Positions 15,844 to 23,007 of a stretch of 64,000 nt of DNA are shown here, piece by piece. The translations under genes were made by a program, and so were the position numbers. This stretch comes from an uncultured Clostridium sp. GTDB lineage: Bacteria > Bacillota > Clostridia > Lachnospirales > Lachnospiraceae. The stretch's first letter is position 1. Each line of letters begins with the position of its first letter. The stretch spans positions 1-64,000 of the forward strand of contig URNT01000013.1 in the NCBI GenBank assembly GCA_900549235.1. Direction: 5' to 3'. Below the pieces are notes generated by a model. That model did no database searches. It was not told the DNA's origin and saw nothing but the letters and a program-made list of their open reading frames with translations.

Positions 15844-16023
15844 GCTTGCCTTTTTCACACCCGGAATCTGGCCCTTGTATGCTAATTCACGGAAACAGAT
15901 ACGGCAGATGCCGTACTTTCTTAAATAAGCATGTGGACGGCCACAGATTCTGCAACGGTTGTACTCTCTGGTAGAGAACTTGGCAGGACGCTGCTGTTTA
16001 ATCTTCATTGAAGTCTTAGCCAT
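15838..16023 (-). CDS. rpsN: 30S ribosomal protein S14, zinc-binding type Z
   Basis: This is the short 61-residue form of S14, in the 30S head. Zinc ligands are CRIC (residues 22-25 region) and the second CRIC near 37-40. The basic N-terminus is MAKTSMKIKQQRPAKF and the C-terminus PGVKKASW. It lies between rplE and rpsH. The stop codon forms part of repeat copy R2. Confidence 0.96.
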   Translation of the reverse strand: MAKTSMKIKQQRPAKFSTREYNRCRICGRPHAYLRKYGICRICFRELAYKGQIPGVKKASW

Positions 16024-16039
16024 GAAAGTTTCCTCCTAA

Positions 16040-16579
16040 CTATTTTGCAAACGGCATATTGAATAATGTCAAAAGTTCACGAGCTTCTTCATCAGTCTTA
16101 GCGGTGGTAACGAAGATGATGTCCATACCTCTTACCTTGTCAACTTTATCGTACTCAATCTCAGGGAAAATCAGCTGCTCCTTGATACCAAGCGCATAGT
16201 TTCCTCTGCCATCAAATGCGTTAGGGTTAACACCTCTAAAGTCACGTACACGCGGCAGTGCCAGGTTAACCAGACGGTCTAAGAATTCGTACATTCTCTC
16301 ACCGCGCAGAGTTACCTTACAGCCGATTGCCATGCCTTCACGGATCTTGAAGTTTGCAACAGACTTCTTAGCCTTTGTGGTCACAGCCTTCTGGCCGGAG
16401 ATGATTTCCAGATCTCTTACTGCAGAGTCCAGAACCTTGGCATTCTCTTTTGCTTCGCCTACGCCCATGTTGATAACGATCTTATCGAGCTTCGGAACCT
16501 GCATAACGTTCTTATATCCAAATTTTTTCATCAGAGCGTCTACCATCTCGTTCTGATACTGTTCTTTTAATCTAGCCAA
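16040..16579 (-). CDS. rplE: 50S ribosomal protein L5
   Basis: L5 binds 5S rRNA and contacts the 30S head. Its 179 residues contain MQVPKLDKIVINMGVGEA near the start. They also contain GCKVTLRGERMYEFLDRLV and the P-loop-like DFRGVNPNAFDGRGNYALG in the middle. It lies between rplX and rpsN. Confidence 0.97.
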   Translation of the reverse strand: MARLKEQYQNEMVDALMKKFGYKNVMQVPKLDKIVINMGVGEAKENAKVLDSAVRDLEIISGQKAVTTKAKKSVANFKIREGMAIGCKVTLRGERMYEFLDRLVNLALPRVRDFRGVNPNAFDGRGNYALGIKEQLIFPEIEYDKVDKVRGMDIIFVTTAKTDEEARELLTLFNMPFAK

Positions 16580-16602
16580 CGTTTTTTTCCTCCTCTCCTA
16601 AA

Positions 16603-16908
16603 TTAATCGATCACTTTGCCGGTCTTCTTAGCTACGCGGACTTTCTTTCCGTCCTTCACTTCAAAGCCGACTCTGGTTGCTTTGCCGTCAACTACCAGCA
16701 TAACATTGGAGATGTCGATTGGAGCTTCCTGGTTGATGATGCCGCCCTGTGGGTTAGCCGGAGACTGCTTTGTATGCTTTGTGATCATATTGCAGCCCTG
16801 AACCAGGACTTTGTTCTTCTTTGTATCAACAGCAAGTACCTTGCCCTGCTTGTCTTTATCCTTGCCTGCGATTACGACTACTAAGTCGTCTTTCTTGATC
16901 TTATTCAC
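16603..16908 (-). CDS. rplX: 50S ribosomal protein L24
   Basis: L24 starts assembly of the large subunit and lies at the tunnel exit. The 101 residues have an N-terminal KOW motif (KKDDLVVVIAGKDKDKQGKV) and GGIINQEAPIDISNVM in the middle. It lies between rplN and rplE. Confidence 0.97.
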   Translation of the reverse strand: MNKIKKDDLVVVIAGKDKDKQGKVLAVDTKKNKVLVQGCNMITKHTKQSPANPQGGIINQEAPIDISNVMLVVDGKATRVGFEVKDGKKVRVAKKTGKVID

Positions 16909-16921
16909 TGTGAGTACCTCC

Positions 16922-17290
16922 TTATAACACTTCCGGAGCTAAGGAGACAATCTTCATGAACTGCTTGTCTCTTAATTCTCTTGCTACTGGTCCAAAGATA
17001 CGAGTACCTCTTGGAGTCTTGTCATCCTTGATAATTACTGCTGCGTTCTCATCAAACTTGATGTAAGAACCATCTTTACGGCGGGCGCCCTTAACGGAAC
17101 GTACTACTACAGCCTTTACAACATCGCCCTTCTTTACAACACCGCCTGGTGTTGCATCTTTAACGGAAGCAACGATGACATCGCCGATATTTGCATATCT
17201 TCTGGTTGAACCACCTAATACGCGGATGCAGAGAAGTTCTTTTGCACCGGTATTGTCGGCAACCTTAAGTCTTGTTTCCTGCTGAACCAT
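16922..17290 (-). CDS. rplN: 50S ribosomal protein L14
   Basis: L14 forms inter-subunit bridges near L19. Its 122 residues start MVQQETRLKVADNTGAKELL and include the signature KGDVVKAVVVRSVKGARR and the C-terminal RELRDKQFMKIVSLAPEVL. Spacing to neighbours is 13-26 bp, as expected within the spc operon. Confidence 0.98.
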   Translation of the reverse strand: MVQQETRLKVADNTGAKELLCIRVLGGSTRRYANIGDVIVASVKDATPGGVVKKGDVVKAVVVRSVKGARRKDGSYIKFDENAAVIIKDDKTPRGTRIFGPVARELRDKQFMKIVSLAPEVL

Positions 17291-17316
17291 ACCTGTTACT
17301 CCTTCCTGGTCTCTAA

Positions 17317-17571
17317 TTATCTTGCTTTCTCGATAATCTCAACAAGTCTCCATCTCTTATCCTTGGACAGTGGTCTTGTTTCCATTACTTTTACTGTATC
17401 ACCGATGCCGCACTCATTCTTCTCGTCATGAGCCTTTAACTTAACGGTCTTCTTAACGATCTTACCGATCATTGGATGTTTTACATGGTCCTCGATAGCT
17501 ACAACGATGGTCTTGTCCATCTTGTTGCTTACTACCTTACCGGTACGGGTCTTTCTTAAATTTCTTTCCAC
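17317..17571 (-). CDS. rpsQ: 30S ribosomal protein S17 (GTG start)
   Basis: S17 is a primary 16S rRNA-binding OB-fold protein. The frame has an ATG at 17589, but AAAGGAG lies between it and a GTG at 17571. Starting there gives MERNLRKTRTGKVVSNKMDK and 84 residues, the usual S17 length. The conserved DKTIVVAIEDHVKHP and METRPLSKDKRWRLVEI are present. Confidence 0.95.
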   Translation of the reverse strand: MERNLRKTRTGKVVSNKMDKTIVVAIEDHVKHPMIGKIVKKTVKLKAHDEKNECGIGDTVKVMETRPLSKDKRWRLVEIIEKAR

Positions 17572-17588
17572 GGTAAGTTCTCCTTTCA

Positions 17589-17792
17589 TTAAGCATTAGC
17601 CTTCTCAGTGATAACAGTCTGAATACGCGCGATGTTCTTGCGTACTTCCTTAATACGGGATGTGTTATCTAACTGATTGGTTGCATTCTGGAATCTTAAA
17701 TTGAACAGTTCCTTCTTCGCAGCTACTAACTCTTCATTCAGCTCGTTTGCTGACTTAGCCTTTAACTCTTCTACAAATTTATTAGTTTTCAC
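17589..17792 (-). CDS. rpmC: 50S ribosomal protein L29 (GTG start)
   Basis: L29 is a two-helix protein beside the tunnel exit, part of the chaperone docking site. The GTG at 17792 fits the family N-terminus (MKTNKFVEELKAKSANELNE) and has AGAAGGCGG upstream; a GTG three codons earlier is too close to that site. The gene overlaps the end of rplP by 11 bp. LFNLRFQNATNQLDNTSRI is the family motif. Confidence 0.95.
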   Translation of the reverse strand: MKTNKFVEELKAKSANELNEELVAAKKELFNLRFQNATNQLDNTSRIKEVRKNIARIQTVITEKANA

Positions 17793-18219
17793 TGTTATCA
17801 CCGCCTTCTAAATCTGCTTTAGAAACAATCTTACACTTGCATGGCAGCTTGTGCATAGCAAGACGAAGTGCTTCTCTGGCTGTTTCCTCTGGTACACCAG
17901 CGATCTCAAACATTACGCGGCCTGGCTTTACAACTGCTACCCAGTACTCCAGAGCGCCTTTACCGGAACCCATACGGGTCTCTGCTGGCTTTGCTGTTAC
18001 AGGTTTATCGGGGAAAATCTTGATCCAGACTTTACCACCACGCTTAATGTAACGGGTCATGGCAACACGGGCTGCCTCGATCTGATTTGATTTGATCCAA
18101 CATGGCTCAGTAGCGACTAAACCAAACTCACCGTTAGAGATCTTGTTGCCTCTTAAAGCCTTACCGGCCATAGATCCACGGAACTGTTTACGACGCTTAA
18201 CTCTCTTAGGCATTAACAT
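17782..18219 (-). CDS. rplP: 50S ribosomal protein L16
   Basis: L16 lies near the A site of the large subunit. Its 145 residues start MLMPKRVKRRKQFRGSMAGK. They contain the conserved TRYIKRGGKVWIKIFPDKPV and ETRMGSGKGALEYWVAVVK. The start codon shares one base with the rpsC stop, and the end overlaps rpmC. Confidence 0.98.
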   Translation of the reverse strand: MLMPKRVKRRKQFRGSMAGKALRGNKISNGEFGLVATEPCWIKSNQIEAARVAMTRYIKRGGKVWIKIFPDKPVTAKPAETRMGSGKGALEYWVAVVKPGRVMFEIAGVPEETAREALRLAMHKLPCKCKIVSKADLEGGDNSEN

Positions 18220-18878
18220 TATTTATCGCTCCCTTCCTTGTTTCCTTTAGTAGGAAGTACTTCGCCCTTGTAGATCCATACCTTAACGCCAATCTTGCCG
18301 TAGGTTGTATCTGCTTCTGCGAAACCATAGTCAATATCTGCTCTTAATGTCTGAAGCGGGATCGTACCCTCGCTGTAGAACTCAGTACGTGCCATATCAG
18401 CACCGCCCAGGCGGCCTGCAACAGCAGTCTTGATACCCTTAACGCCAGCAACCTTCATGGTTCTGCCCATAGTGGATTTCATAGCGCGGCGGAAGGAAAC
18501 ACGGTTCTCCAGCTGCTGTGCAATAGACTCTGCAACCAGCTGAGCATCCTTCTCAGGTCTCTTGATCTCTTTAATGTCTACGAACAGCTTCTTGGAGGTC
18601 AGCTTCTGAACCTCTGCTTTCAGCTTCTCGATCTCAGCGCCGCCCTTACCGATCACTACACCTGGCTTAGCAGTATAGATGATAACCTTTACTCTGTCAG
18701 ATGCGCGCTCGATCTCGATCTTGGAAACACCGGCACTGTATAATCTCTTCTTCAGGAATTTTCTAATATCGTAGTCTTCAACCAGGCAGTCTGCAAAATC
18801 AGCTTCTGCATACCATCTGGAATCCCAGTCTTTAATAACACCGACTCTTATGCCGTGTGGATTAACTTTCTGTCCCAT
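18219..18878 (-). CDS. rpsC: 30S ribosomal protein S3
   Basis: S3 forms part of the mRNA entry tunnel and has helicase-like function. The 219 residues start MGQKVNPHGIRVGVIKDWDS. The KH domain has the GxxG loop in VVIGKGGAEI, and the C-terminal domain contains RLGGADMARTEFYSEGTIPL. It lies between rplV and rplP. Confidence 0.98.
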   Translation of the reverse strand: MGQKVNPHGIRVGVIKDWDSRWYAEADFADCLVEDYDIRKFLKKRLYSAGVSKIEIERASDRVKVIIYTAKPGVVIGKGGAEIEKLKAEVQKLTSKKLFVDIKEIKRPEKDAQLVAESIAQQLENRVSFRRAMKSTMGRTMKVAGVKGIKTAVAGRLGGADMARTEFYSEGTIPLQTLRADIDYGFAEADTTYGKIGVKVWIYKGEVLPTKGNKEGSDK

Positions 18879-18887
18879 ATTTGCCTC

Positions 18888-19274
18888 CTATCTTTCATTC
18901 AGAACTACAGTGATGTGGCTCATTCTCTTCTCGATCCTGTAAGCGCGTCCCTGAGCTCTCGGTCTAACTCTCTTCATTGTCGGGCCCTGGTTTGCGTAGC
19001 ACTCCTCAACGTAGAGCTTTGCAGGGTCCATTCCGTTATTGTTCTCAGCGTTTGCTGCTGCTGATTCCAGTAACTTCTTTACTAAGCTGGAAGCATATCT
19101 GGGATTATAAGTTACAATACCAAGTGCGGTCTGTAAATCTTTGCCTCTGATGGCATCTAATACGAAACAAGCCTTCTGGACAGACACTCTAGCGTAAGAC
19201 AGGGTTGCGCTTGGTCTGGTGTCCTTCTGGGCATTTCTCTCTCTCTTAATTTGGGATCTATGTCCTTTTGCCAT
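18888..19274 (-). CDS. rplV: 50S ribosomal protein L22
   Basis: L22 extends a hairpin into the exit tunnel and is a known site of macrolide resistance changes. The 128 residues include ARVSVQKACFVLDAIRGKDL, SAAANAENNNGMDPAKLYV and the C-terminal RAQGRAYRIEKRMSHITVVL. The basic N-terminal tail (MAKGHRSQIKRERNAQKDTR) is slightly extended. Confidence 0.97.
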   Translation of the reverse strand: MAKGHRSQIKRERNAQKDTRPSATLSYARVSVQKACFVLDAIRGKDLQTALGIVTYNPRYASSLVKKLLESAAANAENNNGMDPAKLYVEECYANQGPTMKRVRPRAQGRAYRIEKRMSHITVVLNER

Positions 19275-19305
19275 TGGTAAAACCTCCTTTCAAAATTGCC
19301 GTGAA

Positions 19306-19587
19306 CTACCTTCTGCCGGACTTCTTCTCGTCTTTACCGTGGCCTCTGTAGGTTCTGGTTGCTACAAACTCACCCAGCTTGTGTCCTACCATATCTTCGG
19401 TAACATATACCGGAACGTGTTTTCTACCGTCATGAACTGCGATTGTATGACCAACCATCTGTGGGAAGATTGTAGAACGGCGGGACCAGGTCTTAATTAC
19501 CTGCTTCTGTCCTGCTGCATTCATAGCGTCTACTTTCTTTAACAGATGTGCATCTGCAAATGGTCCTTTTTTCAGTGAACGAGCCAT
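19306..19587 (-). CDS. rpsS: 30S ribosomal protein S19
   Basis: S19 lies in the 30S head and contacts the A-site tRNA and L5. Its 93 residues start MARSLKKGPFADAHLLKKVD. They include IKTWSRRSTIFPQMVGHTIA and HKLGEFVATRTYRGH. It lies between rplB and rplV. Confidence 0.98.
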   Translation of the reverse strand: MARSLKKGPFADAHLLKKVDAMNAAGQKQVIKTWSRRSTIFPQMVGHTIAVHDGRKHVPVYVTEDMVGHKLGEFVATRTYRGHGKDEKKSGRR

Positions 19588-19607
19588 GTGTTCTTAAACC
19601 TCCTTAA

Positions 19608-20453
19608 TTATTTGATGGTTTTTCCATCACGTCTTCTTACGATCAACTTGTTAGACTGCTTGTTTTTCTTTCTGGTCTTCAGACCCAGAGCTGGCTTGCC
19701 CCATGGTGTGCATGGACCTGGACGTCCGATACCACACTTACCTTCACCACCACCGTGTGGATGGTCGTTAGGGTTCATAACAGAACCGCGGACAGTAGGT
19801 CTGATGCCCATGTGACGCTTTCTGCCGGCTTTACCAATGTTGATCAGGGAGTGTTCGCCATTGCCAACTACACCGATAGTAGCACGACAGATGATCGGAA
19901 CCATTCTCATTTCGCCTGAAGGTAAACGTAAGGTTGCGTACTTGCCTTCCTTAGCCATCAGCTGTGCTGCATTACCTGCGGAACGAACCAGCTGGCCGCC
20001 CTTGCCAGGATATAACTCGATGTTGTGTACCTGAGTACCTACAGGAATGTGGTACAGAGGCATGCAGTTTCCAACCTTGGCTTCTGCTGTATCTCCGCTC
20101 ATAACCTTCATTCCGTCAGTTAAACCTGCGGGAGCAAGGATATAAGACTTAGTACCGTCTGCATAGCAGATCAGTGCGATGTTTGCGCTTCTATTTGGAT
20201 CATACTCAATACCGATAACAGTTGCCGGAATTCCATCCTTGCTGTTTCTCTTGAAGTCGATGATTCTATATTTTCTTCTGCTGCCGCCGCCTCTGTGACG
20301 AACAGTGATCTTACCCTGATTGTTACGACCAGCGTTCTTGTCTAAAGATACTACCAGAGACTTCTCTGGAGTCTTCTTGGTGATTTCCTTGAAATCAGAA
20401 CCGGTCATATGTCTTCTGGAAGGTGTATAAGCATTATACTTCTTAATTCCCAT
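19608..20453 (-). CDS. rplB: 50S ribosomal protein L2
   Basis: L2 is needed for subunit association and peptidyl transferase formation. Its 281 residues start MGIKKYNAYTPSRRHM. They include the RNA-binding GRNNQGKITVRHRGGGSRR and the C-terminal signature MNPNDHPHGGGEGKCG with the essential histidine. The 113-bp gap to rplW holds two stem-loops. Confidence 0.98.
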   Translation of the reverse strand: MGIKKYNAYTPSRRHMTGSDFKEITKKTPEKSLVVSLDKNAGRNNQGKITVRHRGGGSRRKYRIIDFKRNSKDGIPATVIGIEYDPNRSANIALICYADGTKSYILAPAGLTDGMKVMSGDTAEAKVGNCMPLYHIPVGTQVHNIELYPGKGGQLVRSAGNAAQLMAKEGKYATLRLPSGEMRMVPIICRATIGVVGNGEHSLINIGKAGRKRHMGIRPTVRGSVMNPNDHPHGGGEGKCGIGRPGPCTPWGKPALGLKTRKKNKQSNKLIVRRRDGKTIK

Positions 20454-20481
20454 GACATTTTACTCCTTTTCTTTTCTTTTC

Positions 20482-20540
20482 ACGGCAGGACGCGTGATCC
20501 TTAGATGCCGTATAAGTTCTCCGGCCGGGTTAGCCCCGGC
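20482..20540 (-). other. Two stem-loops in the rplW-rplB spacer
   Basis: On the minus strand GCCGGG/CCCGGC closes a 5-nt loop (20524-20540). Downstream, ACGGC/GCCGT encloses AGGA/TCCT with a 7-nt loop (20482-20511). Both stems are perfect. They lie just before the rplB ribosome binding site (AAAAGGAGTAAA) and have no T-tract. Confidence 0.5.
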
Positions 20541-20567
20541 GGGTTTGGATCGATTCCGGCTGGTTAA

Positions 20568-20867
20568 TTATAAGCCTTGGAAAATCTCGATCTCCTTGCT
20601 GTCCTCTGTCAGCTTAACAATCGCCTTCTTGGAAGCAGCGGTCTTGCCGAAGGTCATGCCTCTTCTCTTGGTCTTGCCTTCGCAGTTCATGGTGTTTACG
20701 GAAGCTACCTTTGTTCCTGGGAACATCTTCTCAACAGCTTCTTTGATCATAGACTTGTTAGCGTCTACGTGTACCATGAATGTATACTTCTTATCACCCA
20801 TAGCGTTCATGCTCTTCTCGGTGATAACTGGTTTTAAAATGACGTCATAGTACCTGATGTCTGCCAT
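20568..20867 (-). CDS. rplW: 50S ribosomal protein L23
   Basis: L23 sits at the tunnel exit and is a docking site for trigger factor and SRP. Its 99 residues start MADIRYYDVILKPVITEKSM. They include YTFMVHVDANKSMIKEAVEKM. The start codon shares one base with the rplD stop, giving coupled translation. Confidence 0.97.
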   Translation of the reverse strand: MADIRYYDVILKPVITEKSMNAMGDKKYTFMVHVDANKSMIKEAVEKMFPGTKVASVNTMNCEGKTKRRGMTFGKTAASKKAIVKLTEDSKEIEIFQGL

Positions 20868-21487
20868 TATGCGTACACCTCCTCGATGGATGCAACAGCT
20901 GCCTTTGTAGCTACAACTGTATTGTACTTCAGAATGTCGTATACGTTAATGCTTGCTGCCATAGCAGTCTTGATGTCAGCAATATTTCTTGCGGATAATA
21001 CAGTGTTCTGATCGTTATCAGCCAGAACAACCAGTGCCTTGTTTACGTTCAGGTTGTTCATTACATTCTTGAAGTTCTTTGTCTTAATCTCTTCAAACTT
21101 AAGCTCGTCTACTACGATGAACTTGTTATCCTGAACACGGCTGGTCAGAGCAGACTTAAGAGCAGCCCTCTTTTCCTTCTTGTTCAGTCTGATGCTGTAA
21201 TCTCTTGGTGTTGGAGCGAATACTACGCCGCCGCCCTTCCACTGTGGGGATCTGGTTGAACCCTGTCTTGCATGACCGGTTCCCTTCTGTCTCCACGGTT
21301 TTCTTCCACCGCCGGAAACCTCAGAACGTGTCTTTGCTTTCTGTGTTCCCTGACGTCTATTAGCAAGCTGTGCAACAACTGCCAGATGTACCAGGTGCTC
21401 GTTTACTTCCACACCAAAGACAGCATCGTTCAGTTCTAATGTGCCAACTTCTTTACCTTCCATATTGTAAACAGATACGTTTGCCAT
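20867..21487 (-). CDS. rplD: 50S ribosomal protein L4
   Basis: L4 lines the tunnel and in E. coli represses the S10 operon through its leader. The 206 residues include RQGTQKAKTRSEVSGGGRKP with the extended loop WRQKGTGHARQGSTRSPQW. The C-terminal domain has VNKALVVLADNDQNTVLSAR. Whether L4 acts on the structured leader before rpsJ here is unknown. Confidence 0.97.
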   Translation of the reverse strand: MANVSVYNMEGKEVGTLELNDAVFGVEVNEHLVHLAVVAQLANRRQGTQKAKTRSEVSGGGRKPWRQKGTGHARQGSTRSPQWKGGGVVFAPTPRDYSIRLNKKEKRAALKSALTSRVQDNKFIVVDELKFEEIKTKNFKNVMNNLNVNKALVVLADNDQNTVLSARNIADIKTAMAASINVYDILKYNTVVATKAAVASIEEVYA

Positions 21488-21518
21488 TTATGTGTTCCTC
21501 CTTTCCTATAATAAAAGC

Positions 21519-22154
21519 TTACCTCTCAACCTTAACGGTCTCTTTTACGGTTACCAGGCACTTCTTTGGTCCCGGAACTGCACCCTTAACCAGAATCAGA
21601 TTGTTCTCAGCATCAACCTTGACAATCTCCAGATTCTGAACAGTGATCTGCTTGCTGCCCATGTGACCTGGCATTCCCTTGCCCTTGAATACGCGGCCTG
21701 GGGTGGTAGCAGAACCGTTGGAACCCTGATGACGGTGGAACTTGGAACCGTGAGCCATAGGTCCTCTGTGCTGTCCATGTCTCTTGATAGCGCCCTGGAA
21801 GCCTTTACCCTTGGAAATAGCGGTTGCATCGATCTTGTCGCCTGCTGCGAAGATCTCTGCCTTGATCTCATCCTTTACAGAATACTCTTCAGCATTCTCA
21901 AACTTAAACTCTCTTACATATCTCTTGTAAGAAACACCGGCCTTATCAAAGTGGCCCTTCTGCGGCTTGTTAACCAGCTTCTCTCTCTTGTCAACGAAAC
22001 CAACCTGTACTGCTTTGTAACCGTCGTTTTCTTCTGTCTTAACCTGTGTTACTACACAAGGACCAGCCTGAAGTACGGTTACCGGAACTAACGCACCATT
22101 CTCATTGAAGATCTGGGTCATTCCGACTTTTGTTGCTAAAATCGCTTTCTTCAT
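21519..22154 (-). CDS. rplC: 50S ribosomal protein L3
   Basis: L3 is an early assembly protein near the peptidyl transferase centre. The frame is open to 22199, but the family start MKKAILATKVGMTQIFNENG is at 22154, with AGGAGG seven nt upstream. The 211 residues include GSKQITVQNLEIVKVD and the W-loop region with HGQHRGPMAHGSKFHRHQGS. The 183-bp spacer before it is highly structured. Confidence 0.97.
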   Translation of the reverse strand: MKKAILATKVGMTQIFNENGALVPVTVLQAGPCVVTQVKTEENDGYKAVQVGFVDKREKLVNKPQKGHFDKAGVSYKRYVREFKFENAEEYSVKDEIKAEIFAAGDKIDATAISKGKGFQGAIKRHGQHRGPMAHGSKFHRHQGSNGSATTPGRVFKGKGMPGHMGSKQITVQNLEIVKVDAENNLILVKGAVPGPKKCLVTVKETVKVER

Positions 22155-22185
22155 TGTCTTACCTCCTGTTTCATGATCTACAGCG

Positions 22186-22281
22186 GAATGCTTTCGCATT
22201 CATCCTAGAACAGTCCAATATACGTGGAACACTATGAACCGCCATGCGGTATGTTGATTCCTCAACAGGTAATACAGTGTT
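22186..22281 (-). ncRNA. Structured RNA in the rpsJ-rplC spacer: three-way junction plus GAAA hairpin
   Basis: On the minus strand an outer 6-bp helix AACACT/AGTGTT (22281-22276 with 22233-22228) encloses two perfect hairpins. These are TGTTGA-GGAA-TCAACA (22267-22252) and ACCGC-ATG-GCGGT (22250-22238). Downstream, GAATGC-GAAA-GCATTC (22201-22186) is a perfect stem with a GNRA tetraloop, followed by the rplC ribosome binding site. This is a candidate cis-regulatory RNA for rplC; no known family was recognised. Confidence 0.6.
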
Positions 22282-22337
22282 GCTTCTATATCTAAACCCT
22301 TCAGGATATAAACATAATTAAATGTGCTGCCTTTTAA

Positions 22338-22655
22338 TTATCTGGTCTTCATCTTGATGTCGATGTAAACACCAGCAGGCATTTCCAGTCTGGACAGTGC
22401 ATCTACTGTCTTCTGGCTTGGTGCAGTAATGTCGATCAGTCTCTTGTGAGTTCTCTGCTCGAACTGCTCTCTGGAATCCTTGTACTTATGAACCGCACGC
22501 AGAATGGTCACTACCTCTTTCTTTGTTGGTAACGGCACTGGTCCGCTCACCTGAGATCCTGTTTTCTTTACTGTCTCGATGATCTTTCCAGCTGACTGAT
22601 CTACTAACTGATGATCATAAGCTTTTAATGTGATTCTCATAACTTGACTTGCCAT
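22338..22655 (-). CDS. rpsJ: 30S ribosomal protein S10
   Basis: S10 belongs to the 30S head and also to transcription antitermination complexes with NusB. The frame extends to 22748, but homology points to MASQVMRITLKAYDHQLVDQ at 22655, preceded by AAAGGAGG ten nt upstream, giving 105 residues. KTGSQVSGPVPLPTKKEV and the C-terminal DALSRLEMPAGVYIDIKMK are diagnostic. It is the first gene of the operon. Confidence 0.97.
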   Translation of the reverse strand: MASQVMRITLKAYDHQLVDQSAGKIIETVKKTGSQVSGPVPLPTKKEVVTILRAVHKYKDSREQFEQRTHKRLIDITAPSQKTVDALSRLEMPAGVYIDIKMKTR

Positions 22656-22888
22656 AAAAAAAGTCGCCTCCTTTTCGCACTTTATGAACCAAGTACGACA
22701 AGCGGTGACTGTACACGTTTCCGTGTGTGTCCTTACGGATCTACACACTGACTCTGCTATCTTTGACTGCAGTTTCTTTAATTGGTACAGTGACTTGTCG
22801 CCAGTTTCCTAACTTGACATTCGCTCCACGGAAAACCCGACTGCTTTGCAGCCAGCAACCTCTCGCTTCTCAGCTATCATGCCACAGC
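22656..22888 (-). ncRNA. Structured 5' leader of the S10 operon
   Basis: The predicted leader is about 230 nt. Long-range pairing GACAAG/CTTGTC (22799-22794 with 22702-22697) and CTGTAC/GTACAG (22790-22785 with 22714-22709) forms a two-part helix. It encloses hairpins such as GTGTGT/ACACAC capped by TCC-GTAA-GGA-type pairing (22748-22725). ACACG-GAAA-CGTGT (22726-22713) is an alternative that competes with the outer helix. The remaining upstream part has more G+C-rich segments. An autoregulatory or attenuation leader is inferred from position and structure. Confidence 0.55.
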
Positions 22889-22894
22889 CTCATT

Positions 22895-22923
22895 AACATA
22901 TCATATATCTTTTGGAAATGCAA
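22895..22923 (-). promoter_or_regulatory. S10 operon promoter with A/T-rich upstream element
   Basis: Minus strand TTGCAT (22923-22918), 17 bp, TATGTT (22900-22895). Directly upstream is about 27 bp of nearly pure A/T (22926-22952), as in UP elements. The -35 block TGCTTGCATTT matches that of the rpmJ promoter at 9629-9657, which supports the weak -10. Confidence 0.65.
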
Positions 22924-22952
22924 GCATTTTTTTATATTTTTTTTAAAATTTT

Positions 22953-22981
22953 TCCCGGAGGGCCCTGACCGCCTTCCGGGA
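22953..22981 (-). terminator. Stem-loop after the repeat protein at 23008, probable terminator
   Basis: TCCCGGAAGG/CCCTCCGGGA pairs over 10 bp (one G-U) with a 9-nt loop. On the minus strand it is followed by AAAAATTTT, so the T-tract is short and displaced. It separates the upstream repeat protein from the S10 promoter. Confidence 0.55.
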
Positions 22982-23007
22982 GATGTTTCTACTTATATAA
23001 ATGCTGT

